Part shown: positions 25,425 to 34,414 of the stretch, piece by piece
Numbering within the stretch: the stretch's first letter is position 1
How the letters are laid out: the number at the start of each line of letters is the position of its first letter
Assembly (NCBI GenBank): GCA_021155885.1
Contig: JAJNBB010000006.1
Coordinates: forward strand, 1 to 56,389
DNA from: Fibrobacteria bacterium
GTDB taxonomy: Bacteria; Fibrobacterota; Fibrobacteria; UBA11236
Length of the DNA: 56,389 nucleotides
Direction of reading: 5' to 3'
The notes under the pieces: generated by a model
Database searches by the model: none
Seen by the model: only the letters and a program-made list of their open reading frames with translations
What the model was told of the DNA's origin: nothing
Translations under genes and position numbers: made by a program

Positions 25425-27500
25425 ATGGATCTCAATATCGAACTGCCCCTGTTCCTCGGTTTCGCGGGAGGCCTCGCGGCCGTGGCCTATGCGATCTGGA
25501 AGTCGCGCTGGATCATGGGGCTCGAAGTCCCCGATGAAAAGCTCCGCCGCATCGGGGGCTATGTCGCCAAGGGCGCGATGGCTTTCCTCTCGCGCGAGTA
25601 CAAGGTCCTGCTTCCCATCGCCCTCATCGCCGCGGCGCTTCTGTTCTTCGGCGGCCATAGCCATCTCAAGTGGGAGGCCCTGACCTTCCTGCTCGGCGCG
25701 GGCTGCTCCGCGCTCGCCGGCTACTTCGGCATGCGCATCGCGACGCAGGCCAACTCGCGCACCACCTGGGCCGCGCGCACCGGCCTCAACGAAGCCCTCA
25801 AGGTTTCCTTCGCCGGCGGTTCGGTGATGGGCATGAGCGTGGCGGGCCTCGCGCTCATCGGCATTTCCAGCATCCTGTACGCCACCATCCACGCCTTCGG
25901 CCGCGACGCCGAGGCGCTCGGGTCCTGGTCGCTCCCCATCCTTTCCGGCTTCGCGCTGGGCGCCTCCTGCATTGCGTTGTTCGCGCGCGTGGGCGGCGGC
26001 ATATACACCAAGGCCGCCGACGTCGGCGCCGACCTCGTCGGCAAGGTCGAGGCCGGCATCCCCGAGGACGACCCGCGCAACCCCGCCACGATCGCCGACA
26101 ACGTGGGCGACAACGTGGGCGACGTCGCGGGCATGGGCGCCGACCTGTACGAGTCCTTCGTCGCCTCGGTGCTCGGCTGCATGATCCTCGGCCTGGCCAT
26201 CGACGCGCCGCCCGACCTGAAGCTGCGCCTGTGCCTGCTGCCGTTGGTGCTCGGCGCCGCCGGCGTGATCGCCTCCATCATCGGCATGTCCCTGGTGCGC
26301 GTACGCGAGGGCGGCTCGCCCCAGGCGGCCCTGAACCGCGGTTCCTTCGTGGCCGCCGGCCTCGCGGCGCTGTTCAGCTGGCCGATCTTCCATTACGGCC
26401 TGAAGGGCATGACCTTCGCGCAGGGCTTCACCGCCAACAATCTTTTCGTCTGCACCATCATCGGCGTGGTGGCCGGCACGGCCATCGGCCTGCTCACCGA
26501 ATACTACACCGGCACGGGCCGGCGCCCCGTCGACTCCATCGTGCGCGCCTCCGAAACGGGTCCGGCGACCACCTTGATTACCGGCCTCGGCGTGGGCATG
26601 GCCTCCACCGTGCTCCCCGTGGTCGTCATGGCCCTGACCGTGCTCCTCGGCTACTGGCAGGCCGGCCTGTTCGGCGTCGCCATCGCCACCGTGGGCGTGC
26701 AGCTCACCTTGGGCATCCAGCTCGCCGTCGACGCCTTCGGCCCCATCGCCGACAACGCGGGCGGCCTCGCCGAGATGTCGGAGCAGCCCCCCCACGTGCG
26801 CGCCAATACCGACAAGCTCGACGCCGTCGGCAACACCACGGCCGCCATGGGCAAGGGCTTCGCCACCGCCTCGGCGGCCCTCACCTCCGTGGTGCTGTTC
26901 TCCGCCTTCAAGGAAGAGTCCGGCGCGGGCACGATCGAGATCACCGACCCCATGGTGCTGATCGGCCTGCTGCTGGGCGCGGTCGTGCCCTACCTGTTCT
27001 CCTCGATGTGCATGATGTCGGTGGGCCGCGCCGCCTTCAAGATGGTGGAGGAAGTCCGCCGCCAGTTCCGCACCATACCCGGCCTGCTCGCCGGCAAGGC
27101 GGAGCCCGACTACGGGCGCTGCGTCGACATTTCCACCTCGGCCGCGCTGCGCGAAATGATCCTGCCCGGCCTGCTCGCCGTGCTTTCCCCGGTGGCCGTC
27201 GGCTTTCTGGGCGGCGTGCCGATGCTGACGGGCTTCCTGGTGGGCGTGACCATCTCGGGCGTGGCGCTCGCGATCTTCATGTCCAACGCGGGCGGCGCCT
27301 GGGACAACGCCAAGAAGACCATCGAGGCCGGCGCGGGCGGCGGCAAGGGTTCGGAGTCGCACAAGGCCGCCGTGGTCGGCGACACCGTGGGCGACCCGTT
27401 CAAGGACACCGCGGGGCCTTCGCTGAACATCCTGATCAAGCTCATGGGCGTTATGTCCGTCGTGATCGCTCCCATGCTGCGCCGCTATTGGGGAAATTAA
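25425..27500 (+). CDS. hppA: Membrane-bound proton/sodium-translocating pyrophosphatase
   Basis: The 691-aa protein has about 16 membrane helices and the conserved motifs of M-PPases: the [20 protein letters not shown] loop, [20 protein letters not shown] with the Mg-pyrophosphate aspartates, and the C-terminal [12 protein letters not shown] and [17 protein letters not shown]. At the K+-site motif GNTTAA (near residue 469) the last position is Ala, as in the K+-dependent class; K+-independent pumps have Lys there. It couples pyrophosphate hydrolysis to H+ or Na+ export; which ion cannot be told here. ATG 25425 is preferred over GTG 25413 because GAAGG lies at the right distance. Confidence 0.96.
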   Translation: MDLNIELPLFLGFAGGLAAVAYAIWKSRWIMGLEVPDEKLRRIGGYVAKGAMAFLSREYKVLLPIALIAAALLFFGGHSHLKWEALTFLLGAGCSALAGYFGMRIATQANSRTTWAARTGLNEALKVSFAGGSVMGMSVAGLALIGISSILYATIHAFGRDAEALGSWSLPILSGFALGASCIALFARVGGGIYTKAADVGADLVGKVEAGIPEDDPRNPATIADNVGDNVGDVAGMGADLYESFVASVLGCMILGLAIDAPPDLKLRLCLLPLVLGAAGVIASIIGMSLVRVREGGSPQAALNRGSFVAAGLAALFSWPIFHYGLKGMTFAQGFTANNLFVCTIIGVVAGTAIGLLTEYYTGTGRRPVDSIVRASETGPATTLITGLGVGMASTVLPVVVMALTVLLGYWQAGLFGVAIATVGVQLTLGIQLAVDAFGPIADNAGGLAEMSEQPPHVRANTDKLDAVGNTTAAMGKGFATASAALTSVVLFSAFKEESGAGTIEITDPMVLIGLLLGAVVPYLFSSMCMMSVGRAAFKMVEEVRRQFRTIPGLLAGKAEPDYGRCVDISTSAALREMILPGLLAVLSPVAVGFLGGVPMLTGFLVGVTISGVALAIFMSNAGGAWDNAKKTIEAGAGGGKGSESHKAAVVGDTVGDPFKDTAGPSLNILIKLMGVMSVVIAPMLRRYWGN

Positions 27501-27622
27501 CGGATCGGTTTTCGACGGCTGCGACCGGCGTCCCGCGACGTTGCTCCTCCTCGTCGTACTCCCGGTACGACTGCGTCGGAGCGCCTTGCGGGCCTTGGTC
27601 TCGCTCGCCGGAAACCGATCCG
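27501..27622 (+). repeat. Structured repeat element after hppA (copy 1 of 2)
   Basis: It starts right after the hppA stop. The outer arms CGGATCGGTTT (27501-27511) and AAACCGATCCG (27612-27622) are exact reverse complements. Inside lies the hairpin GTCGTAC-TCCCG-GTACGAC (27553-27571), flanked by GCTCC and GGAGC. The same element, with a compensatory change in the stem, lies at 29818-29916. It probably forms a 3' RNA structure and may act as a terminator. Confidence 0.7.
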
Positions 27623-27676
27623 TTACTCCTTTCTTTTTGAAAACATTATTTTAGGCATACTACGCCGAGGTGAACC

Positions 27677-28462
27677 ATGGAACGCAAGAATCGACTTTAC
27701 CAGATCCTGTTTCCCAACCAGGCCCTGATCGCCTCGCAACTGAACCCCGAGGAGTTCGCCCAGCACTACCTGGTGGGGTCCACCCGCCATTACAGCGGCA
27801 AGCTGGCTTTCGCGGAGATCGACGGCAGCTTCCGCCACCCGTACTTCAAGATCGACGAGGCCTTCGCCGAGCTGAAGCCGCATCCGGACGGAACCCCCAA
27901 GCGCACCAAGTTCATCTGCTCCTACCGCGTGATGGAGCACATGGATTTCGACTTCATCCTGAAGCTGTACCTGACCACCTCGGAGGGGGCCGTCCTGGAG
28001 CTCAGCCCGGGCGTGTACGACAAGACCCACCAGCCGGGTTTCCTGCGCACTTACGCCGAGATCGCCCCGCTGTCGATGCTCGTGCTTTCGCCGTTGTCCA
28101 TGCCCGACTTCGGCACCTTCATCACCGAGCCGGGCAACCCCAAGGGCGCTCCCAAGCTGTTCTACGCGCAGATCGATTTGAACACCGAGGAGTTCCTCGA
28201 GACCTTCGAGAAGAACCCCTTCGCCCAGGCGCCGTTCTCCTTCCTGCACCCCTCCAAGCTGCGCGACGCGATCCTGGGAATGCGGGACGAGCCCGCCAAG
28301 TCCACCAAGGGCCTCTCGTTGTTCTGTCCCCTCGACCAGATTTCCTTCAAGAAAATCCGTCACGGGTTCATGTTCGCCTCGCCGGACCGCTACAAATTTT
28401 TCCCCATGCCCTCGCCGCAGGAGATCGAAGCCAAGAACTTCAAGTTCTGGCAGGGGATGTAG
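27677..28462 (+). CDS. Hypothetical protein, 261 aa, family not recognised
   Basis: The product is soluble by appearance, with no signal peptide or membrane helix. It starts MERKNRLYQILFPNQALIAS and is rich in aromatic and proline residues, with segments such as YLVGSTRHYSGKLAFAEIDG, HMDFDFILKLYLTTSEGAV and SLFCPLDQISFKKIRHGF. The codon bias (GGC, CTG, AAG) is that of the neighbours, and GAGGTG stands before ATG 27677, so I think it is real. I cannot assign a family. It stands alone between the hppA repeat and a nested terminator, so it is probably a single-gene unit. Confidence 0.75.
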   Translation: MERKNRLYQILFPNQALIASQLNPEEFAQHYLVGSTRHYSGKLAFAEIDGSFRHPYFKIDEAFAELKPHPDGTPKRTKFICSYRVMEHMDFDFILKLYLTTSEGAVLELSPGVYDKTHQPGFLRTYAEIAPLSMLVLSPLSMPDFGTFITEPGNPKGAPKLFYAQIDLNTEEFLETFEKNPFAQAPFSFLHPSKLRDAILGMRDEPAKSTKGLSLFCPLDQISFKKIRHGFMFASPDRYKFFPMPSPQEIEAKNFKFWQGM

Positions 28463-28467
28463 CCGGA

Positions 28468-28566
28468 AGCTTACAGCTTACAGCGAACAGCAAAAAAGGC
28501 GGCCGCCCTGGCTGCCTTTTTTGTTTTCCGCTATTCCCTATTCGCTGTAAGCTGTCCGCTGTAAGC
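28468..28566. repeat. Heptad-phased inverted repeat (AGCTTAC/AGCGAAC type) between convergent genes
   Basis: The left arm 28468-28491 is AGCTTAC, AGCTTAC, AGCGAAC, AGC. The right arm 28530-28566 carries the complementary units (TTCGCTG, TAAGCTG, TCCGCTG, TAAGCT) with one extra unit. The arms flank a classical terminator. The unit AGCGAAC/AGCGGAC also builds the element at 45358-45440. Confidence 0.8.
28491..28526. terminator. Bidirectional rho-independent terminator
   Basis: CAAAAAAGGCGGC (28491-28503) pairs with GCTGCCTTTTTTG (28511-28523) with one mismatch, giving A- and T-runs on both sides of a GC stem. It lies between the convergent 261-aa gene and the SDR gene, inside the heptad-repeat element. 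Confidence 0.85.
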
Positions 28567-29357
28567 TAACTCACCCTCGGCGCGTTCTGCTTGCGCATCA
28601 TCTCGGCCAAGGTGTCGTCCGGCAGGGCGTGGGTGAGCGCGTCGCGCGCCTTGTTGGCGAGCCCGCTGACCACCGAGGTCTTGCCCGCCATCAGGGCCTC
28701 ATAGCCGTCGCGCGCGACCTGGGCCGGGTCGGCCAGCCCGTCGCGGTGCTCCTCCCAATGCGCGTCGCCCGCGTTTCCGAAAAAACCCGTGTCGGTCGCG
28801 CCCGGGAGCAGCGCGGTTACCGTGACGCCCGTGCCTTTCCATTCGTTGGCGAGGGCGTGCGAGAGGCTGTGGACGTAGGCCTTGGTGGCCCCGTACACGG
28901 CCAGCAGGGGCGAGGGCATCTTGCTGACCACGGAGGCCAGTTGCAGGATACGGCCGTCGCCGCGCGCGACCATTTCGCGTCCGAAAAGATGGCTGAGCGC
29001 GGTGAGCGAAACCAGATTGACCTGGATGATTTCCAGGTGGCGGCCGAGGTCGGTGTCGAGGAACGCGCTGAACTCTCCCTGCCCCGCGTTGTTGACCAGG
29101 ATGTCGACGCGCACGTTTTCGGAGAGCGTCCAGGCATAGATTTCCTCCGCGGCGTCCGCGATGGACAGGTTCACGGGAAGGGTGCTTACGCGCGCGCCCT
29201 CGTCGCGAAACTCCCGAGCGCAGCGTTCCAGGTCCTCCTCGCTGCGAGCCACGAGCACGAGATCGAATCCTTCCTGCGCGAACACCCGGGCCAGCTCGTA
29301 CCCGATGCCGCTGGTGGCGCCCGTTATCAGGGCGGTTTTTCCGGTCCCGTCTTTCAT
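28566..29357 (-). CDS. SDR-family NAD(P)-dependent oxidoreductase
   Basis: The 263-aa protein is a classical short-chain dehydrogenase. It has the cofactor motif TGATSGIGYE at residues 12-21, NNAG near residue 90, the catalytic serine in LASVVSK (Ser142) and Tyr155/Lys159 in the YGATK motif. The VARSEED stretch after the second strand has an Arg that favours NADPH. The substrate is unknown; the closest general type is DltE/YqjQ-like SDRs. It shares its end region with a repeat element. Its 5' end faces the small lipoprotein gene across about 146 bp. Confidence 0.92.
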   Translation of the reverse strand: MKDGTGKTALITGATSGIGYELARVFAQEGFDLVLVARSEEDLERCAREFRDEGARVSTLPVNLSIADAAEEIYAWTLSENVRVDILVNNAGQGEFSAFLDTDLGRHLEIIQVNLVSLTALSHLFGREMVARGDGRILQLASVVSKMPSPLLAVYGATKAYVHSLSHALANEWKGTGVTVTALLPGATDTGFFGNAGDAHWEEHRDGLADPAQVARDGYEALMAGKTSVVSGLANKARDALTHALPDDTLAEMMRKQNAPRVS

Positions 29358-29503
29358 GCGGACCTCCTTGTTTTTGTTTACAAGCAGGCTACAAAGCCCG
29401 CGAAAAGGGGCAAGTAATCCGGGGGCAAGTTTTCGTCAGGAATGCGCATGGCGTGTCCGCCCCCGGGGTGTATATTCCTGTGCGAACGCCCCCGGGAGAA
29501 CCC

Positions 29504-29815
29504 ATGAAGAAAACCGCCCTCGTCCTGACGTTGGTTACCCTCCTCCTGCTCGCCCTGGGCCTGGGGGGGTGCGGCTTCGTCGGTTCCACGCCCATCTCTC
29601 CCGAGCACCCTCCGGGATTCTTCATGGGGATCTGGCACGGCATGATCGCCCCCTGGACCTTGATCCTGCGCCTGTTCTTCGAGATCAAGATGTACGCGGT
29701 GCCGAACAACGGCTGGTTCTATGATCTGGGCTATTGGATCGGCATCACGGGCTCGATCCCGTTCGGGTGGCTGGCCGCGATAATCGCCGTCCTGGTCCAT
29801 GTTTTTATGGGATAA
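29504..29815 (+). CDS. Small membrane lipoprotein, conserved unknown family
   Basis: The 103-aa product has a signal with the lipobox LGGC (cysteine at residue 23). A short segment PISPEHPPGFFMGIWHGMIAPWTLILRLF follows (conserved core FFMGIWHGMIAPWTLI), with a hydrophobic stretch, an NNGWFYDLGYWIG loop and a last membrane helix (WLAAIIAVLVHVFM). I have seen this core pattern in unnamed bacterial proteins, but no role is known. A GGGAGAA ribosome-binding site precedes ATG 29504. A structured repeat element begins 3 bp after the stop. Confidence 0.7.
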   Translation: MKKTALVLTLVTLLLLALGLGGCGFVGSTPISPEHPPGFFMGIWHGMIAPWTLILRLFFEIKMYAVPNNGWFYDLGYWIGITGSIPFGWLAAIIAVLVHVFMG

Positions 29816-29817
29816 AC

Positions 29818-29916
29818 GCCGGGCTGCGAGCGTCGCAATGCGGCGTTGCTCCTCCTCGGCGTACTCCCGGTACGCCTGTGTCGGAGCGCCTGGCCTTGCT
29901 CGCTCTCGCACCGGCT
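29818..29916 (+). repeat. Structured repeat element after the small lipoprotein gene (copy 2 of 2)
   Basis: This copy aligns with the element at 27501-27622 over its central 70 bp (GTTGCTCCTCCTC core, then hairpin, then GTCGGAGCGCCT). Its hairpin is GGCGTAC-TCCCG-GTACGCC (29858-29876). Compared with copy 1, the second stem pair is G-C instead of T-A, so pairing is kept. The outer arms (GCCGGGCTGCGAGCG against AGCCGGTGCGAGAGCG when reverse-complemented) differ in sequence from copy 1 but also pair. Confidence 0.7.
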
Positions 29917-29978
29917 TGGTGAGGCGGGATTTGAAACCGGAGCGCTAAAATTTATTGAAAAACGTCACTTTGTGCCGC

Positions 29979-30007
29979 TTGAGGCCGTCCTAAATGGATG
30001 CTAGGTT
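29979..30007 (+). promoter_or_regulatory. Possible promoter of dnaE
   Basis: TTGAGG (29979-29984) and TAGGTT (30002-30007) are 17 bp apart, with AT-rich DNA just upstream (29946-29962). They lie 46 bp before ATG 30054. The match to the -10 consensus is weak. Confidence 0.3.
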
Positions 30008-30053
30008 GGTACCGTAGCAGCGATTTTTCCACAGTTTTGGGCCCAAACTTCTC

Positions 30054-33000
30054 ATGTCTTCCCCCGATTTCGTCCATCTTCACGTGCACTCGGAGTATTC
30101 GATGCTCCGGGCCACCTCCCGCGTTCCGAAGCTGATCCAAAAGGCCCAGGAACTGGGCCAGATGGCGCTGGCGCTGACCGACCACGGCAACATGTTCGGG
30201 ATGCTGGAGTTTTTCACGGGGGCGAAAAAGGCGGGGCTGAAGCCGATCATAGGGTGCGACCTCTACGTGGCCCCGGACTCGTGCCGCAACACGAATTACG
30301 CGGCGGGCGAGCGGGCGTGGCACCAGGTGGTGGTGCTGGCCGAGAACGAGACGGGGTACCGCAACCTGCTGCAGCTATGCTCGGTGGGGTATCAGGAAGG
30401 TTACCATCAAAAGCCGCGCGTGGACCGGGCCGCGCTGGAGAAGTTCGGCGAGGGCCTGTTCTTTTTGATTCCCAACCTCGACAGCGAGGCGGGATCGTGT
30501 TTTCTCAAGGGCCAGGAGAAGAAGGCCCTGGAGTCGCTGGAGTTCTACGCGGCCTTCGGCCGGGACCGCGTCTACCTGGTCGTGCAGGACCACGGCGTCG
30601 AGGACGAGCGGACGATCAACAAGTTCTTTTTGCGGCTGCACGAGGAGTCGGGCTGGAACCTCCTCGCGGCGAACGACGTGCATTACACGGAGCGCCGCGA
30701 GGCCGCCGCGCACGAGATCGTGCTGTGCATCGAGGCCAACACGCGCCTGAACGATCCGTCGCGCCCCCGCTTCCCCTCGGACCAGTATTACCTGCGTTCC
30801 GGGGAGGAGATGCAAACGCTGCTGGGCCGCTACCCCGGCGCGCTGGAGAACACCGTGAAGCTGGCCGAGGCCTGCAACGTGGAGATAAGCTTCGGAACGC
30901 TGCATCACCCGCAGTTTCCGATTCCCCCGGAGCACGGGGACGCGGACGCGTTCCTCGCGCACCTCGCGCGCGCGGGCCTGAAATCCCGGTACTCCGAGGT
31001 TACCCCGGAGCTGGTCGAACGCCTCGAATACGAGCTCGCGGTGATGAAGAACATGAAGGTCGCGGGCTACATGCTCATCGTGCAGGACTTCATCAACGCG
31101 GCGAAGGAACGGGGGATCCCCGTGGGCCCGGGCCGCGGCTCCGCCGTGGGCTCGCTCGTGTGCTACGCGATCGGCATCACCGACGTCGACCCGGTGCGCT
31201 ACAAGCTGCTGTTCGAGCGCTTCCTCAATCCCGAGCGCGTGTCCATGCCCGATATCGACACCGATTTCTCCGACGGGGGCCGCCAGGAGGTCATCCAGTA
31301 CGTGGTGGACAAGTACGGCACGGAGTCGGTGGCGCAGATCGTGACGTACGGCCGCCTGAAGGCCAAGGCCGTGCTGAAGGACGTGGCGCGCGTCCTGGGC
31401 ATCGACCACAAGGAGATCGAGCGCCTCAACAAGTTCATCCCGCCCCTCGCGCGCGGCCTCGTGCGCCCCCAGGGCGACAAGAACCGCGAGGTCACGTACG
31501 CCTCCGACATCCAGGAGGTCATGACCGCCCTCACGGCCGGCGGCGAGCTGTACGCGAAGCTGTGGGAGCACGCGCTCAGCCTGGAGGGAATCGTGCGCCA
31601 GGCGGGCATGCACGCCGCCGCCGTCATCATCGCGCCGCGCGCCGTGGTCAACTTCGCCCCCCTGTTCCAGCAGCCGGGTTCCGACCAGGTGATGATCCAG
31701 TACGACATGCGCTACTCCGAGGACATCGGCCTGCTCAAGATGGACTTCCTGGGCCTGCGCAACCTGTCGGTGATCCAGGACTGCATCGAACAGATCCAGC
31801 GCAACCACGGCGTGCGCATCGACCCGCTCAAGCTCGACATGGAGGACCCGAAAACCCTGGAGATGCTGGGCAAGGGCCTGACCGTGGGCGTGTTCCAGTT
31901 CGAATCCGGGGGCATGCAGGACTACCTGCGCAAGCTTCGCCCCGGCGGCCTCGAGGACCTGATCGCGATGAACGCGCTTTACCGCCCGGGCCCCATGGAA
32001 TTCATCCCGCAGTACATCGCCCGCAAGCGCGGCACCGAAAAGCCGGACTACTACCACAAGGATCTGGAGCCGATCCTGAGCGAGACCTACGGCGTGATCG
32101 TGTACCAGGAGCAGGTGATGCAGCTGGCGCAGGTGCTGGCCGGCTTCTCCCTGGGCAGCGCGGACCTGCTGCGCCGCGCCATGGGCAAAAAGGACGAGAA
32201 GAAGATGGCGGAGCTCAAGCCCAAGTTCGTGGACGGGGCGAAGGCCCGCGGCTACGACCCGGCCCTCGCGCTCCGCCTGTGGGAGATCCTCGTTCCGTTC
32301 TCGAGCTACGCGTTCAACAAGTCCCACTCCGCGGCCTACGCCCTGGTGGGCTACCAGACCGCCTACCTCAAGGCGAACTACACCGCCGAGTTCATGGCGG
32401 CCAACATGAACTCCGAAATGCAGGACACGTCGCGCCTGGTCGTGCTCCTCAACGAATGCAAGCAGATGGGCGTGGAAGTGCTGTTTCCCGACATCAACCG
32501 CAGCGAGGCGACCTTTCGCGCGGAGAACGGGAAGATCGTCTACGGGCTCGCGGGCATCAAGAACGTGGGCGTCCAGGCGGTCGAGAAGCTCGTCGAGGAA
32601 CGCGGGAAGAACGGCCCCTTCACCTCGCTGTTCGATCTCTGCAAGCGCGTCGACGGCCAGGCCCTGAACCGGCGCGCCCTGGAGTCGCTGATCCTGGCCG
32701 GCGCGCTTCCCGTGGATTTCCCCGGCAACCGCGCGGAGCAGTTCGCCGTGGTGGAAACCGCGCTGGCCTGGGCCGCGAACCTGCAGGCCGACCGCCTGGC
32801 GGGCCAGGTCAGCTTGTTCGACGCGGGCGGGGACGGCGGCGCCGACGCCGCGCACGAGCCGGCGATGCCGCAGCTGGACCCGTGGCCCTACCACGAGCTG
32901 CTCGAGAAGGAGAAGGAGGTGCTCGGCCTCTATCTGTCCGGCCACCCGCTCGAGCCCTACCGCATGGAGCTGGAGGGCTTCGCCACCGCGCCCCTGGATC

Positions 33001-33545
33001 CGGAGCGGCTGCACAAGCACAACGGGTCGAACGTCATCCTGGGCGGCATGATCACGCGGCTCAAGCAGCGCATCAGCCCCAAGGACAACCGCACGTTCGC
33101 CTTCGCCGACCTGGAGGACTTCGTGGGCAAGGTCGACGTGGCGATCTGGTCCGACGTGTTCGAGAGCGTGCGCCACCAGGTCGAGGTCGATTCCATGGTG
33201 CTGATCCGCGGCGCCCTGACCTGGGACGAGGAGCGGCGCGTGCACAAGCTCACGGCGACGAAGGTCCTCAACCTCTCCGAGGCGCGCGAAAAGCTGGCCA
33301 AGAGCGTGCACGTGCGCTTGCACACGGCCGGCCTCCAGCCCGAGCAGCTGGAAAAGATGCAGACCGTGTGCACCCGGTTCCCCGGCGATTGCCGCCTGGT
33401 TTTCCACCTCGAAAACCCGCACCGCGACCCGCTCGACATCGTTTCGGACGCCTTCCAGGTCAGCCCGGACCCCGAATGCTTCGACAAGCTGCAGGAATTC
33501 GTGGGGGCGGGGAACGTGTGGCTGAGCGCGAAAGGGTACGGCTGA
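30054..33545 (+). CDS. dnaE: DNA polymerase III subunit alpha
   Basis: The 1163-aa protein is a DnaE-type replicative polymerase. The PHP domain comes first (HLHVHSEYSMLR at residues 7-18, DHGNMFG near 43). The palm has the catalytic motif MPDIDTDFSD near residue 400 and GPGRGSAVGS just before it. The fingers have FNKSHSAAYALVGYQTAYLK, then a helix-hairpin-helix part, and an OB domain follows (VILGGMITRLKQRISPKDN near residue 995). There is no exonuclease insert, so it is not PolC. It copies the chromosome within the replisome, with proofreading by another subunit or by the PHP domain. It is a single gene with normal length. Confidence 0.97.
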   Translation: MSSPDFVHLHVHSEYSMLRATSRVPKLIQKAQELGQMALALTDHGNMFGMLEFFTGAKKAGLKPIIGCDLYVAPDSCRNTNYAAGERAWHQVVVLAENETGYRNLLQLCSVGYQEGYHQKPRVDRAALEKFGEGLFFLIPNLDSEAGSCFLKGQEKKALESLEFYAAFGRDRVYLVVQDHGVEDERTINKFFLRLHEESGWNLLAANDVHYTERREAAAHEIVLCIEANTRLNDPSRPRFPSDQYYLRSGEEMQTLLGRYPGALENTVKLAEACNVEISFGTLHHPQFPIPPEHGDADAFLAHLARAGLKSRYSEVTPELVERLEYELAVMKNMKVAGYMLIVQDFINAAKERGIPVGPGRGSAVGSLVCYAIGITDVDPVRYKLLFERFLNPERVSMPDIDTDFSDGGRQEVIQYVVDKYGTESVAQIVTYGRLKAKAVLKDVARVLGIDHKEIERLNKFIPPLARGLVRPQGDKNREVTYASDIQEVMTALTAGGELYAKLWEHALSLEGIVRQAGMHAAAVIIAPRAVVNFAPLFQQPGSDQVMIQYDMRYSEDIGLLKMDFLGLRNLSVIQDCIEQIQRNHGVRIDPLKLDMEDPKTLEMLGKGLTVGVFQFESGGMQDYLRKLRPGGLEDLIAMNALYRPGPMEFIPQYIARKRGTEKPDYYHKDLEPILSETYGVIVYQEQVMQLAQVLAGFSLGSADLLRRAMGKKDEKKMAELKPKFVDGAKARGYDPALALRLWEILVPFSSYAFNKSHSAAYALVGYQTAYLKANYTAEFMAANMNSEMQDTSRLVVLLNECKQMGVEVLFPDINRSEATFRAENGKIVYGLAGIKNVGVQAVEKLVEERGKNGPFTSLFDLCKRVDGQALNRRALESLILAGALPVDFPGNRAEQFAVVETALAWAANLQADRLAGQVSLFDAGGDGGADAAHEPAMPQLDPWPYHELLEKEKEVLGLYLSGHPLEPYRMELEGFATAPLDPERLHKHNGSNVILGGMITRLKQRISPKDNRTFAFADLEDFVGKVDVAIWSDVFESVRHQVEVDSMVLIRGALTWDEERRVHKLTATKVLNLSEAREKLAKSVHVRLHTAGLQPEQLEKMQTVCTRFPGDCRLVFHLENPHRDPLDIVSDAFQVSPDPECFDKLQEFVGAGNVWLSAKGYG

Positions 33546-33658
33546 CTGTCCTCCCGGGAAAAACCTCGGCCGCGTCCTGGAATTACATTAATGTTTTTCA
33601 TGGAGCGACTTAAGAATATCCCTCGTCCGGAACGAGCCGGGCAATATACTGGACCCAA

Positions 33659-34414
33659 ATGATACAGGGAAAAAAAGTCGTCGTGGTTCTCCCGGCCCTC
33701 AACGCCGAGAACACGCTCCAAAAAACTTACGCGGAGATGCCGCACGACATCGTGGACGAGATCGTGCTGGTCGACGACGCCAGCGAGGACGCGACGGCGC
33801 GGCTGGCGGAGGCCCTTGGCATCCATCACGTCCTGATCCATTCTCGGCGCGGCGGCTACGGCGCCAACCAGAAGACCTGTTACGACAAGGCCCTGGCCGT
33901 GGGCGCCGACATCGTCGTGATGCTGCATCCGGATTACCAATACACTCCGCGCCTCATCACCGCCATGTGCAGCATTATCGCCCAAGGAGTCTATCCGGTG
34001 GTGTTCGGCTCCCGCATTCTGGGCGGAGGGGCCCTGCGCGGGGGAATGCCCCTTTATAAATACGTTGCCAATCGCACGCTCACGCTGGCGCAAAACCTGC
34101 TGCTGGGGCAAAAACTGTCGGAGTACCATACCGGCTATCGCGCTTATGCGCGCGAGGTGCTGGAGTCGGTAAACTACCGGGCCAATTCCGACGATTTCAT
34201 ATTCGACAACCAGATGATCGTCCAAATCTTCGAGCGCGGCTTCGCCATCGCCGAGGTGACCTGCCCGACGAAGTATTTCCCCGAAGCCTCGTCCATCAAC
34301 TTTCGCCGTAGCGTCCGGTATGGCCTGGGGGTTCTGGGCACTTCCTTTCTGGGGTTCCTTCGCAGGATGGGCTGGTCGAATTCCGAACTATTCGCGCGGC
34401 GGCAAGGGCCATGA
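33659..34414 (+). CDS. Glycosyltransferase family 2
   Basis: The 251-aa protein has a GT-A fold: VVVLPALNAENTL at the start, EIVLVDDASEDATA with the first aspartates near residue 40, and IVVMLHPDYQYTP with the metal-binding acidic residue near residue 88. The middle segment YHTGYRAYAREVLE is typical of DPM1/DolP-mannose-synthase-like GT2 enzymes. It likely moves a sugar from a nucleotide donor to a lipid carrier. It overlaps the following membrane glycosyltransferase gene by 4 bp (ATGA), which supports a joint role in decorating a cell-surface molecule. Confidence 0.9.
   Translation: MIQGKKVVVVLPALNAENTLQKTYAEMPHDIVDEIVLVDDASEDATARLAEALGIHHVLIHSRRGGYGANQKTCYDKALAVGADIVVMLHPDYQYTPRLITAMCSIIAQGVYPVVFGSRILGGGALRGGMPLYKYVANRTLTLAQNLLLGQKLSEYHTGYRAYAREVLESVNYRANSDDFIFDNQMIVQIFERGFAIAEVTCPTKYFPEASSINFRRSVRYGLGVLGTSFLGFLRRMGWSNSELFARRQGP

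Noticed and set aside
24294-27362. Minus-strand frame joining the DHH gene to a long upstream extension
   Set aside because: The part above 25292 is antisense to hppA and crosses a repeat element; the DHH protein starts at ATG 25292.
30375-33422. A 1015-codon open frame on the minus strand over dnaE
   Set aside because: Shadow of dnaE caused by GC-rich third positions; no domain or ribosome-binding site.
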